DNA of 64,000 nucleotides from Phaeodactylum tricornutum CCAP 1055/1 (Eukaryota; Bacillariophyta; Bacillariophyceae; Surirellales; Neidiaceae). Positions 49,646 through 59,361 of this stretch are shown here, piece after piece (within the stretch, counting starts at the first letter, position 1; every line of letters begins with the position of its first letter). Position numbers and translations under genes: made by a program. The notes below the pieces were generated by a model. It did no database searches and had not been told where the DNA came from. It saw nothing but the letters and a program-made list of their open reading frames with translations. The stretch spans positions 598,218 through 662,217 of the forward strand of contig NC_011689.1 in NCBI RefSeq assembly GCF_000150955.2, in the 5' to 3' direction.

Positions 49646-52124
49646 CTATATTACGTTGTTCATCCTGGATAATTCGTTTCCCGACTCTTCTCTACCGCCA
49701 TCTGGTTGTCCAGTAGCCGACAAAAGAACCATTTCGTCTTCCCACGAAAACTTGACCTCATCACTAAGAGTGGAGGCCAGTCTATGTGAAAGTCTTCTAG
49801 TGAGCAACCAATCCTCTTCGCTCACTGTAAGACCACACATGATTCGCTCATTTATTCTCGCCAATTGCTTTTGGCAATCTAGCATTTTCAAGACTAGCCG
49901 TCTTGCCGGTGCTTCGTTGTGGTTGATCACGATCACATCTGATTGCCTTCGTTTCGCAAATTGGTCACAGTCTTTCCTATCTTGCGCAATTGGCTCATCT
50001 GGCGTAGCAACATCGCATTTTGTGCCAACAATATATTCATCCGGCAACGACGGCTTGGCTGGGCCACACTGAGAAACTAGTGTCGGCGATGCGTTGTCGA
50101 ATTGAGTAGATTCCTTCTCGAACTGCACTAGATCTTCGATGACTTCTTCACTGCGAGATTTGTGCGTGCTTGGATACTGATTTGAAGAGTACGATTCATT
50201 CCTGCTGTCTGTTGGTGGCGGATACAGTCCAGTCACGTTTTCATGTCCATCTGAGCTGTGATCCCCTTGATCCGATACAAGCCTTGAGACAAGTACCACC
50301 TCGCCACTCCATATCATACGTAATTTGGGCAGCATGGTTCGAATCGATGAGTTCAGCATTAGGGAAATTGTAACAGTCACCCAAACCAAGTAAGGTACCG
50401 CAGGAGAGGTCGACACATCATCCGATACAAAAACAATAGAAACACCAAGGACGATCAAGATGATGGTGGTGACTACTGAATCAAAGATAACGTGCGTTTC
50501 ATTGAGAAGGCTAGGGAGGTTTCTTGTTGAATAGGCCATTGCCAGCAACACGAAGAGCATAAATACAAAGAGTAGAAATCCATATCGAGCGAAAGACTGT
50601 GCCACATCGACTCCGATTTGACAAACCGCTCGTCCGTTGCTACGTTCCGCATTGAACTCGTACACTTTTTCCATCGGCTGTAGAGTAACAGATAGCATTT
50701 GCAAAATAATTTGCGGGAGGACAAATGCGCATACAACAAGCGAGAGTTGCAGTGAGCTGACTTTCTTACGCAGAGACTTGGGAGCCGTTCTACCACCAAA
50801 ACATGAGACACAGTGAGTAAAACAAGTTAAGACCTTTCTCGTGAAGCCGTTTACTCTCGAGCCTTCCATTTGATGGGGGTGTGACCGTCCTCTCAAAGTA
50901 GACAATAGTAACGGGCTGATCACAGCATGAATCCGCCAAAGTCTGCCTATCGCGATTGCAAAAATTAATTGGACCCCGATCAGAATGATTGGAGTTGATG
51001 CCCGACAAAACAGATCGTTTCTCGGCTCCAAAAGAAATGTCGCCACTGTAGTAACCAGAGCAGCGCCCAAAAAGACAATCAAGAAAGGTGCCTGAGACAA
51101 CTGCAAAACTTGATTATTTCGGTGTCGAATCGTTTCGACTAAAAGATACAAAATAGCCAGCGAAGCAATACTAATAGCGACGTAGGAAAATGAGAGAACT
51201 GCACTGGGAACATTCACTAATACCGGGGGGTCTTGATAAGCCAACAAACGGTAGTCACTCAAGGCGTTGGCCATATCGAATCGATTCAGAGAGCCATCGT
51301 CTCCCATTGAGTACATCTGGACTGCACCTATTGCAAAGAAACTTCCAGGGTCATTAACCTGCAACGGTACTTTCAACGAAATCTTGTACACGGGTCCTGC
51401 ATCCCGGGGCACTTCGACCAATACATAAGGACTGTGGACGTGTGTGCCTCCATGTTCATCGCCAGTTTTAAGTTCTTCAACAACATCTAGAGCTTCCAGT
51501 CGCTCGTTCGCCTGCTCATGTACAAAAGGCGAACAAAACCCCGATGAACTTAGCAGGCAAACCAACACTTGAACAGCAACGAAATTCCCTTGATCCGATA
51601 TAAACTCGTCCCCCTGCAACGTTCTAAGATCTAAAGTGGCCTCTAAGTGATAGTCGTACCATCTTCCTGTTCGTAGCACTTCCTTGTAGATACTATATTC
51701 ATCCGGCGCTGTCGCCGACAAAACGTTTCCTTCTGGACACGACCGCAACAAGGTCACCTCAGAATTCGCTGGCATGCGAAAGGTTTCGATCAGCGGATTG
51801 GGAAACGGTATAGCATCTCGATTATCGTCAGCGTCGGCAGGCGTACTCCAACAGATCTGCTCCGTTCCCATTTCCACGTCGTATCCATTGTCAGTACCTC
51901 TCGTTCTGCTCAATCGGGGGAAACACAAGGGTGAGTTGCATTCAGCTCCCAAAATGCCTCAAAGCGGAAAGATGTCGATTCATCGCTTCTCAGTCAATTT
52001 AAATCGAAACATACCCAGGAATCTGTTGAGCTTGTGGCCCCGTAGAGAAGTAGAGAAATAGGGCAACCCGCGCGATAGTGATAAATCGGAGTGTCATAAT
52101 CGGTGCATGGTGCCCTGTGAACAT
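49646..52124 (-). CDS. Class C (GABA-B/mGluR-type) G-protein-coupled receptor-like protein (2 exons)
   Basis: Exon 1 (52124-52015) encodes a signal peptide (MTLRFITIARVALFLYFSTG after a short lead, ending AQQIPG). A 109-nt intron (GTATGT..GAGCAG) joins in phase 2 to exon 2 (51905-49646), giving 789 residues. The seven-helix region (about 290-560) follows 7TM_3: 'VLSFSYVAISIASLAILYLL', 'LSQAPFLIVFLGAALVTTVA', 'LFCRASTPIILIGVQLIFAI', 'AIGRLWRIHAVI', 'VSSLQLSLVVCAFVLPQIIL' and 'YGFLLFVFMLFVLLAMAYST'. The conserved Cys of extracellular loop 1 (DLFCRA) and its loop 2 partner (AVCQIG) are present. The ectodomain is only about 240 residues and I see no Venus-flytrap domain, which is short for the class. 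The cytosolic tail (about 190 residues) is Ser-rich with a late helical segment 'LDCQKQLARINERI'. Ligand unknown. Confidence 0.85.
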
Positions 52125-53546
52125 TGCGCTCATCCTCTCCCGCTAAAAGAGACTGCTCTCTCAGCACGCAGGTAAGGAGACGATTGCCCCAAGATTTCGT
52201 CGCGCTCTGGTATGTTTTCTTGATCACGTGTTCGCGCTTATGTTTTTAGTTTCGGTGAACTTGAAACCATCGTCATGGCTGGACAATTTGTTCCGTACCG
52301 CTATTTAGTCACGTCTCCAAGCGTATCGAGTGAGTCTTTTTCTTTGCAGCGTTCCAAAACCCGGCTATACTGACAGTAATGTTCAAATGCATGAACTGAC
52401 AGTAATATGTAAAAAAAAAGAGGAAATTCGCTGAATGAGTGCTCACTCCGACCATGTCAAATCCACTAATTGGGTGGTCACCTAAGTAAAAAATCACTTA
52501 CGGGAATTCATCCGTTGATAACTATACATATAGAGGTAAACTGTAGAGTATTGAAGATTCGTAAATGGGCTAGTATCCAAGAAAGTCAATTTACAGAATC
52601 AGCTCCGTAGGGGAAGTTTGAGTGAGCTATTGTTTGCTTCCCTTCAGAGTTCTCTTGTTCTCATTCCCCTCCATGAAAAGGAAAAACTCTGCCGACAAAC
52701 GTACGGCCCCGACACGGAATTCCAGCCCAAATTTCTGCAATGAGCTGGAACGCAGATGTCCCTCGGCGTCCTCTGTCGATTTTCACTAATATTCGCGATT
52801 CGAGTTCAACCAATCAGCACACACATTGTTTCGAGGAAAAATCCGACCCATTGGAGAGGTTTTCTACCAAAACAAACTTGTTTCCTTTGTGGTGGCAGGC
52901 AACACCTCTCATCGGACGCCCTGCCACAAGTATCTTGGCGGGAAACGTCGGCATCCTCGACAATTTATAACCTTTACGGTTAGTTTGAGTACTTATAACA
53001 AAAAGGGTTCAAAATAAACCTAGATATACTGAACACGTTCTGTCCCCTTTAGAAGTTTTCCACTTTTTGCCATCCCCGTTACATAGCGCATTTTCTCTTT
53101 GGTTTTCCTTCGTCAGCTAATTATGGTCACTGTGAGTTGAAATAGCTATCTCACACTAGTACATAAGTATATTATGCATAGAGATGCAAGAGCGGTTGCA
53201 GCTCGTAAAAGAGACGGTTGCGGCCTCTTTTCTTCTTGGTTAAAAACCGTCTTTTTCGACTTTCCTTGCATTGAAATCTAGTTAAAGTTAATTGAAATCC
53301 TTTAAAATCTAGAGGCAACACCAAACAACAGCGAGTAGAATTGACGCACTTACGGCAATGCTCGAAAGTGCGTCGAGGAAAAAAATTTACACAGTTCTAA
53401 ACATGGCGAGTTATGGCTTTAACGCAAGCACTTCAAACAAGATCTGGGACAAGGTTCCTTACTGAGGTTTCTTCTTCAGGACGGATCCAATCGTCAGGCG
53501 TTCAAAGGATATACGCGACAAACGACATTGCCTTACCGCTTCCAAT
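52125..53546. other. Intergenic, 1.4 kb
   Basis: Upstream of the GPCR gene and downstream of the triple-kinase gene (both minus strand). Several short plus-strand frames (for example 52740-52970, ATG, 76 codons; 53413-53634, overlapping the kinase 3' end) show no recognisable family and are not called. The stretch at 53250-53420 is A/T-rich. No tRNA or repeat seen. Confidence 0.45.
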
Positions 53547-56500
53547 TTACTCTGTAATGCCAACATTCGCTCCCAGTTTATGCACAGCTATGATTGCCTT
53601 CACTGCTGCCTTGAATTTCAGCTTTCCGTCGTGAGCAAACTCTTTTTTATCTTCTTCGGTTGTCATCAACATCCAATCGCTTTGAAGAGCCGCAGTTGCA
53701 GTAATTCGACCGAGAGGGTTTACGGTGAGCATGCGCGTCACCAATGTCTTTGCCTCGTCAGAGATGTGACCCCAATAGCATCTACGAAATTTGTACTCTC
53801 CATATCGACTTGCTCGAATAATGTCATAATTTTCGCCTCGAAAAGGGCGATATCCACCAAGCAAAAGAAAGAGTACGACACCCAGACTCCACATGTCACA
53901 TTGGACATCATACGTAGGACGGTGCTCCAGGATCTCGGGGGCTACGTAGCCTTCCGTGCCGCACAATGTAACGAGAGAGTTGGGATAGAGAGCACGCTTG
54001 GCAAATCCAAAATCGCAAATCTTCACGTCTGTGTCGTTTCCCGCGCGAGCCAAAATTAAATTTTCACACTTGATGTTTCGGTTCGCGATACGTCTGTTGT
54101 GGCAATGTTCCAGGCCGTACAAAACTCTTCTGACAACGTTCCGCGCTTCATTTTCTGAATAGCACACTTTCTCATTGATGCGACTCAATAGTGTGCCACC
54201 CCCTAGTCGTTCCATAACTATATAGGTGAAGTCCGTCTCGTCAAAAATGTCTTGGAGCTGTACAATAAACGGGCTCCCGTTAAGTGCTTGTAAGGCCGAG
54301 ATTTCGTCTTGTAATGCAACTGCATCCGATGTATCCAATGTATTCCGTTCAACTTTCTTCACTAAAAATACTTCACGTGAATACCGGTGGCGGACTTCAG
54401 TAGTGACGGCGAACTCACCCTCCTCGATAAGTTTGTCCATTGTGTACAGAATCTCAAAGACCTTTCCACTGCTTGAGTCCTCATAGAATCCGCATTCGGC
54501 TATCTCACTAAGATCGTTGCTTACGACATTTGTGCGAGCAGCCATGCGGTCTTCTACTTCTTCGGAAGAGCCAAGTCCAGCTGTAAATTGTTTATCCAGA
54601 GACTCGTATTTGTTGGCAGGGTGTGCTTCCGGCTGTTCTACCTTTCGCTTTTGCAACTCGGCTTGCGCCTTCGAAAGATCTGTGACAATTAGCATTTCTT
54701 CGTCAATCGTCATCCAAGGACACTGCAACGCTTCCTCGGCAGATAATCTCTTGTGGCAGTCGACCTGCAATAGGCTGCTAATCATATCTTTTGCAAATTC
54801 GGATATTTCTGCCCAGTATTTGTCATGAAAGTAGTAGTCTCCTTTGCAAATGGCCCGAGCGAGTTCTTGAACAGGTCCTTCAAAAGGTGCATAGCCGCCA
54901 AGTAAAATGTAGACGACTACACCAACGCTCCACATATCTGCCCGAAAGTCGTATCCCGCGCTTTGTAGGTCAAGCACTTCAGGTGCGACATATTGAGCTG
55001 TACCGCACAGAGTTCGCAAACACAAAGGTTTTGTCACTCGCTTGGCAAATCCAAAATCGCAAATTTTTATACTGTGATCATCGTCAGGCTCGACCATCAG
55101 GACATTCTCGGGCTTGATATCACGATGTGCGACTGAAGTGCGAACAGAATATACAAGCATTGTCAGCGACGGATATTTTTTCACGAAAAGATACCTTCGA
55201 TGAAAGAAGTTCTTACCCTTTTTCTTGTGGATGTAGTCCATGGCTTGGAAAAGAATCTTGCAGGTTTTTCGGCATTCCCGCTCCGTGTAAACTTCCTTTT
55301 CTGTAATTCTTGTCAACAGATCGCCGCCGCGACACTCTTCCATTACCATGAATGTATGATCGGGCTCCTCAAACACGTCCAACAAACGAATAATGTGTGG
55401 TCCTCCACGTAATAATTTCATCGCGGCTATCTCATCCTTCAATGCATTACGAGAGTTCTTTTCAAGTGCTGCAGTATCGATATCCTTTACAGCATATATA
55501 TCACCGGATCGAATATGCCTGGCGCGGAAGACACATGCATATCCACCCTCTCCAAGCGTTTCACCCAGGGTCCAAAAATCCGCAAACGGACGCCCAGACT
55601 TGGAATCTTCCTCAAAACGCTTGCTTGATGTTCTTGGACCGGTTGTGTTTGATTTCGTCAGACGAGATTGGCCGTTTTCGTTCCGTTCCAAGAAACCAGC
55701 AAAGTTGTCGTTCAAGTCTTTCATTCGATCCTCGTCTGTTTTTGTTTTCGCTGTCGCTTTTAGCTTTTTCTTTTCTTTGGTAACGTTCTCTTTCGATTGA
55801 TCGATGCCAATCACATTTTTGTCTACTGTGTCGTTTGCTAGACTCATCCAATCATTGTTTAAGGCATCCTTTGCCGTGAATCGTTTTTTCCAATTCACCG
55901 TTAAGAGCTTTGTTACCATGGTCTTGGCACAAGTAGAAATATTTCTCCAATAGGCAGGATGGAAATCGTATTCTCCATTCCGAGTTCGCTCGAAAACAAT
56001 ATCCTCATCGTCGTCTTCGAACGGAAGGTACCCTCCAAGTAGCAAGAACAAAATGACCCCCACACTCCAAAGATCACAGGCCGTATCGTAAGCGGGAAAG
56101 CGTTCCAGAATCTCGGGTGCCAAGTAACCAGGCGTTCCGCAAAGAGTTCGCAATCCTTGAGGATTTCTGACGCGCTTAGCGAATCCAAAGTCGGCAAGCT
56201 TAATACTAGCTTCGTCGTCGTTCATCAAAAGAAGGTTTTCAGGCTTCAGATCACGGTGAGCAACTCGTTTTTCATGCATGTATTCGAGCCCTTTCAGCAT
56301 GCCTCGTACTGAGTCCCGAGCCTCCTTTTCAGTGAAATTCTTTTTGTTTAGGATGCGATCAAACAATTCACCTCCACGCATAAGCTCCATTACGAGAAAA
56401 CAATGATGCTGCTCTTCGTAGACTTCGTAAAGCTGTACAATATTGGGCCCTTTTCGACTGTATATCAGCGAGTTGATCTCGTCGGCTAGAGCATCACGAT

Positions 56501-56774
56501 CCCCCCAAATCATCTTCGCACGATCGATCTTTTTTATTGCGTACTCTTGCTTCGAAACTTTATGTATACCGAGGAAAACTTCGGCGAATGCTCCGCGACC
56601 AAGTTCAGGACCTTCCGTATAATGCGCTTGGAATTGGTGGGGCGTTGCGACGATCCTCACATCGTGATCCAGCGATGGTGGTAAGGACGAGTCATACTGT
56701 TCGGTTCTAGATACAGTTGTGCGACCTGTTGCTTGCCGTTGCTTTCCTTCTTTGCGGCGTTGACTGGTGCTCAT
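53547..56774 (-). CDS. Protein with three tandem CaMK-like Ser/Thr kinase domains, the third a pseudokinase
   Basis: One gene from ATG 56774 encodes three kinase domains in a row. Domain 1 (about 52-310): 'LGRGAFAEVFLG', Lys in 'YAIKK', 'AHRDLKPEN', 'LADFGFAKR', 'GTPGYLAPE'. Domain 2 (about 400-690): 'LGEGGYACVFRA', 'YAVKD', 'AHRDIKPEN', 'ICDFGFAKR', 'GTAQYVAPE'. Domain 3 (from about residue 775): a degenerate glycine loop (EEGEFAVTTEV), Lys in 'FLVKKVE', but 'IANRNIKCEN' in place of HRDxKPEN, so the catalytic Asp is Asn; DFG and APE are kept. Domain 2 is interrupted in the raw frame by 28 residues that are an 84-nt intron (GTAAG at 55216 to TTCAG at 55133) with no stop; splicing restores 'HKKKVAHRD' and gives 1047 residues. 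The domains resemble each other (shared GFAKR), implying internal duplication. No EF hands or membrane segment seen. Confidence 0.9.
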   Translation of the reverse strand: MSTSQRRKEGKQRQATGRTTVSRTEQYDSSLPPSLDHDVRIVATPHQFQAHYTEGPELGRGAFAEVFLGIHKVSKQEYAIKKIDRAKMIWGDRDALADEINSLIYSRKGPNIVQLYEVYEEQHHCFLVMELMRGGELFDRILNKKNFTEKEARDSVRGMLKGLEYMHEKRVAHRDLKPENLLLMNDDEASIKLADFGFAKRVRNPQGLRTLCGTPGYLAPEILERFPAYDTACDLWSVGVILFLLLGGYLPFEDDDEDIVFERTRNGEYDFHPAYWRNISTCAKTMVTKLLTVNWKKRFTAKDALNNDWMSLANDTVDKNVIGIDQSKENVTKEKKKLKATAKTKTDEDRMKDLNDNFAGFLERNENGQSRLTKSNTTGPRTSSKRFEEDSKSGRPFADFWTLGETLGEGGYACVFRARHIRSGDIYAVKDIDTAALEKNSRNALKDEIAAMKLLRGGPHIIRLLDVFEEPDHTFMVMEECRGGDLLTRITEKEVYTERECRKTCKILFQAMDYIHKKKGKNFFHRRYLFVKKYPSLTMLVYSVRTSVAHRDIKPENVLMVEPDDDHSIKICDFGFAKRVTKPLCLRTLCGTAQYVAPEVLDLQSAGYDFRADMWSVGVVVYILLGGYAPFEGPVQELARAICKGDYYFHDKYWAEISEFAKDMISSLLQVDCHKRLSAEEALQCPWMTIDEEMLIVTDLSKAQAELQKRKVEQPEAHPANKYESLDKQFTAGLGSSEEVEDRMAARTNVVSNDLSEIAECGFYEDSSSGKVFEILYTMDKLIEEGEFAVTTEVRHRYSREVFLVKKVERNTLDTSDAVALQDEISALQALNGSPFIVQLQDIFDETDFTYIVMERLGGGTLLSRINEKVCYSENEARNVVRRVLYGLEHCHNRRIANRNIKCENLILARAGNDTDVKICDFGFAKRALYPNSLVTLCGTEGYVAPEILEHRPTYDVQCDMWSLGVVLFLLLGGYRPFRGENYDIIRASRYGEYKFRRCYWGHISDEAKTLVTRMLTVNPLGRITATAALQSDWMLMTTEEDKKEFAHDGKLKFKAAVKAIIAVHKLGANVGITE

Positions 56775-57595
56775 TATTTAAACCACGAAAGTGTCTTGCG
56801 TGTTGGGCTCCGATTCAGAAGGCAGACTTTTGTGGCTATCGACTGAAATGGGCGCCGAAAAGATGGGACAAGCAAATTACAAAGAAAGGGAATCTGCGAC
56901 TAGTGTAAGAAATCAATTTGGAGTTTTTGCTAACTGCAAGGTCGAAAGAGAGGAAAGAGATATGATAGCCGACAGTCTCGTGCAGCGACTTGTTTACGGA
57001 GGCTTCGAAAGCGGCAAGGCGTTTTGCTAATGACCTGTGACCGACGAAAATAGGCGGACTAAAAATGTCCGTGTAGTATTATTCCCCAGTGTCTTGAAAA
57101 TCTGCTTTGGTTTCAGAAGACGACTGACTATGAGGTTCAAACTAGATTCGTTCATTCACAATCGGCAATGAAAAGACAATTATTAAACAGACCAGACCTT
57201 CCATCGAGAGATAAAAAATCTTTGAAATTTCTATTACATAAGGTAGTTATTTAGCTAGTCGGGACTTTTGTTTTCTGTCTGTACCTCACATACTGTAAGA
57301 AAAAAAGCTCACTGTCGGTCATCGTTGGACTCATCAGCGTCTGCTTGGCTACTCGTTCTGAAATCCACGGCAAAGCAAAGAAACACTCCCCAATCAAGAA
57401 TTGGAAAAACAACTGGACAGCGACGACGTTAGGCAGCTGCTACCTAGTCGATGGATAAACAAGGATGAAGACTGAAAAGCCAATTAAACAGTTCTTTCAA
57501 GTATCATTCAAATAAGGCAAGGACGTGAAGATATTGCAGTAAGGTGAAGTCTCGTTCTGGGTGAGACTGATTGCCTGCTCTCTGATAGCTGGTCG
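56775..57595. other. Divergent intergenic region, 821 bp
   Basis: Separates the triple-kinase gene (minus) and the RbgA-like gene (plus) and should hold both promoters. A 79-codon frame at 56791-57030 shows no recognisable content. No RNA gene seen. Confidence 0.45.
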
Positions 57596-59236
57596 ATGGA
57601 GAGCCCTCACACCACAGAAGATTTAGTGAGGAACAATCCTGTTGCTTGCATACCTGCACTACTGTCTTGTTCCATAAAGCCTCTCGGTCAAAGGCAGCGG
57701 CGCACACTTACCGTACTTTTGTTATTTTGCTTTATGTTGTGCATGCAGCTGGCCTTAGCTCGTACCATCGGGCCTGCGGCACGCAGTTCCTTTATACCCA
57801 TTCGAAATGGAGTTGTCAAGCGAGTTTCATTGCCATCCGCGAACGGAAGAAGAGGATTTCATTCATCTCTGCCAAATCTCGGCGAAATTGACGACGTCTC
57901 GAGCTCGGGCTATCAAAGACCCGTGGTACAATGGTACCCTGGTCATATAGCCAAGGCAGAACGTCTGCTGAAGGAAACCTTTAAAGCTGTTGATGTCGTT
58001 GTTGAGGTCCGCGACGCTAGAGCGGCAAAAGCAACGTCGCACCCTATGGTGGGCAACTGGTGTGCAGGGAGACCTCGGCTCGTCGTTCTCACACACGTGG
58101 ACGCCATTCCTGCCAATAGTCGAAACGCATGGCTCGCAGCGTATGATCAGTTCGGTGCCGAACACCCTGATCAGGCCGACACCGTTGATCGACAGATTCA
58201 GAATCAAGCCCGCCAGGCTGCCCGTGAACGTATCAAGTACAGCATGCCAGAAACTTCCAAATCAAGGAAGACTCAAATAAACAAAAATGGCGGTGATGCT
58301 TCTACAGTCGAAGATGTGTTATTCGTCAATGCTAAACAGGGAGCCGGTATTCATGCCTTGACTCGCGCGATCTTCAAGGCTGGATCACATGTACAAGAAC
58401 GTCGAGAACGCAGAGGGCTCAAAGAGCGTCCGTTGCGGGTTGGAGTGATTGGATACCCGAATGTGGGCAAGTCAGCTCTCATCAATAGACTGTTGGGTCG
58501 AAGGCGAGCTCGGACGGCCAATACACCCGGCGTTACGCGAGCGCTCCAGTGGATACGTGTACGTACCGATGACTCCAAAACAAAGCGCGGCAAAGAGTTT
58601 GAATTGCTGGACTCTCCTGGAATTATTCCTGCGACAATCGTGGATCAATCGGACGCCACGTTGCTGGCTGCATGTAATTGCATTGGGGACGCTGCGTACG
58701 ACAATCAAGCTGTTGCAGCTTACTTGTGCGAATGGTTAATGAGTTTGTACCGGCTTGGATACGGCAAAATGTCTGCCCCTGACTGGCACGCCAATTGCAA
58801 ATCTCGATATGGTGTAGATCCTTTGCAGGATAAGTTACTCGACGATGGTACGGGAGTGCCGAAAACAGGAGAAGATGTGCTGTTTGAGGTTGCCGACAAT
58901 ACCTGCCAGGGCAACCCCGAGGACGCTGCGCGAAAAATCCTTCAAGACTTTCGGGCACAACGGATGGGACTGGTTTGTCTTCAAGTTGCGCCTGTTTCTG
59001 ACGGTGACCAAGGTCAACGCGACATTATGGAACACACACGGTCAAGAAAAGAGGAAATGGACCGCGAAAGACTACAGGAAGAGCAGTTGCAACGAGCCAC
59101 TGCGGCTATGGGGAAGGCGAGAGAACGCGGCTTACAGCTTCCGCCGATGCTGAACGATCCAAGCGATGGTGCAATATTGGATGGCAAGAAAAGCCAAAGT
59201 TCGGAAGTCGGTAAAGGATTGTTCGACGGATGGTAG
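57596..59236 (+). CDS. Circularly permuted RbgA/YlqF-type ribosome-assembly GTPase, probably organellar
   Basis: GTPase that helps mature the large subunit of bacterial-type ribosomes. 546 residues from ATG 57596. The G motifs occur in permuted order: 'VQWYPGHIAKAERLLKE' (YlqF entry motif), 'VVEVRDARAAKATSHP' (normally D.R.P..S.NP), G4 region 'LVVLTHVDAIP', G5-like 'VNAKQGAGIHAL', then G1 'VGVIGYPNVGKSALIN', G2 'ANTPGVTR' and G3 'LLDSPGII'. G4 is unusual: THVD replaces NKxD. The leader has a hydrophobic segment (TLTVLLLFCFMLCMQLALA) followed by RTIGPAARSSF, consistent with a signal-plus-transit leader to the plastid, although about 36 residues precede it and the second in-frame Met might be used. 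Two insertions (58160-58300 and near the C-terminus) lengthen the protein relative to bacterial RbgA (about 280 residues). Confidence 0.88.
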   Translation: MESPHTTEDLVRNNPVACIPALLSCSIKPLGQRQRRTLTVLLLFCFMLCMQLALARTIGPAARSSFIPIRNGVVKRVSLPSANGRRGFHSSLPNLGEIDDVSSSGYQRPVVQWYPGHIAKAERLLKETFKAVDVVVEVRDARAAKATSHPMVGNWCAGRPRLVVLTHVDAIPANSRNAWLAAYDQFGAEHPDQADTVDRQIQNQARQAARERIKYSMPETSKSRKTQINKNGGDASTVEDVLFVNAKQGAGIHALTRAIFKAGSHVQERRERRGLKERPLRVGVIGYPNVGKSALINRLLGRRRARTANTPGVTRALQWIRVRTDDSKTKRGKEFELLDSPGIIPATIVDQSDATLLAACNCIGDAAYDNQAVAAYLCEWLMSLYRLGYGKMSAPDWHANCKSRYGVDPLQDKLLDDGTGVPKTGEDVLFEVADNTCQGNPEDAARKILQDFRAQRMGLVCLQVAPVSDGDQGQRDIMEHTRSRKEEMDRERLQEEQLQRATAAMGKARERGLQLPPMLNDPSDGAILDGKKSQSSEVGKGLFDGW

Positions 59237-59361
59237 CGTTTACACTACTTGATTTATGCGACCTTTTGTGTACTTGCAAAATATGTTTGACGAGAGAAAG
59301 TGAATGATAACCTTAAATGATGTAATTGTCAGGTACTTACTGCGTTTGCCTTGTCTTGTAA

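Noticed and set aside
53413-53634. 73-codon plus-strand ATG frame at the 3' end of the triple-kinase gene
   Set aside because: Partly antisense to the kinase C-terminus; no family features.
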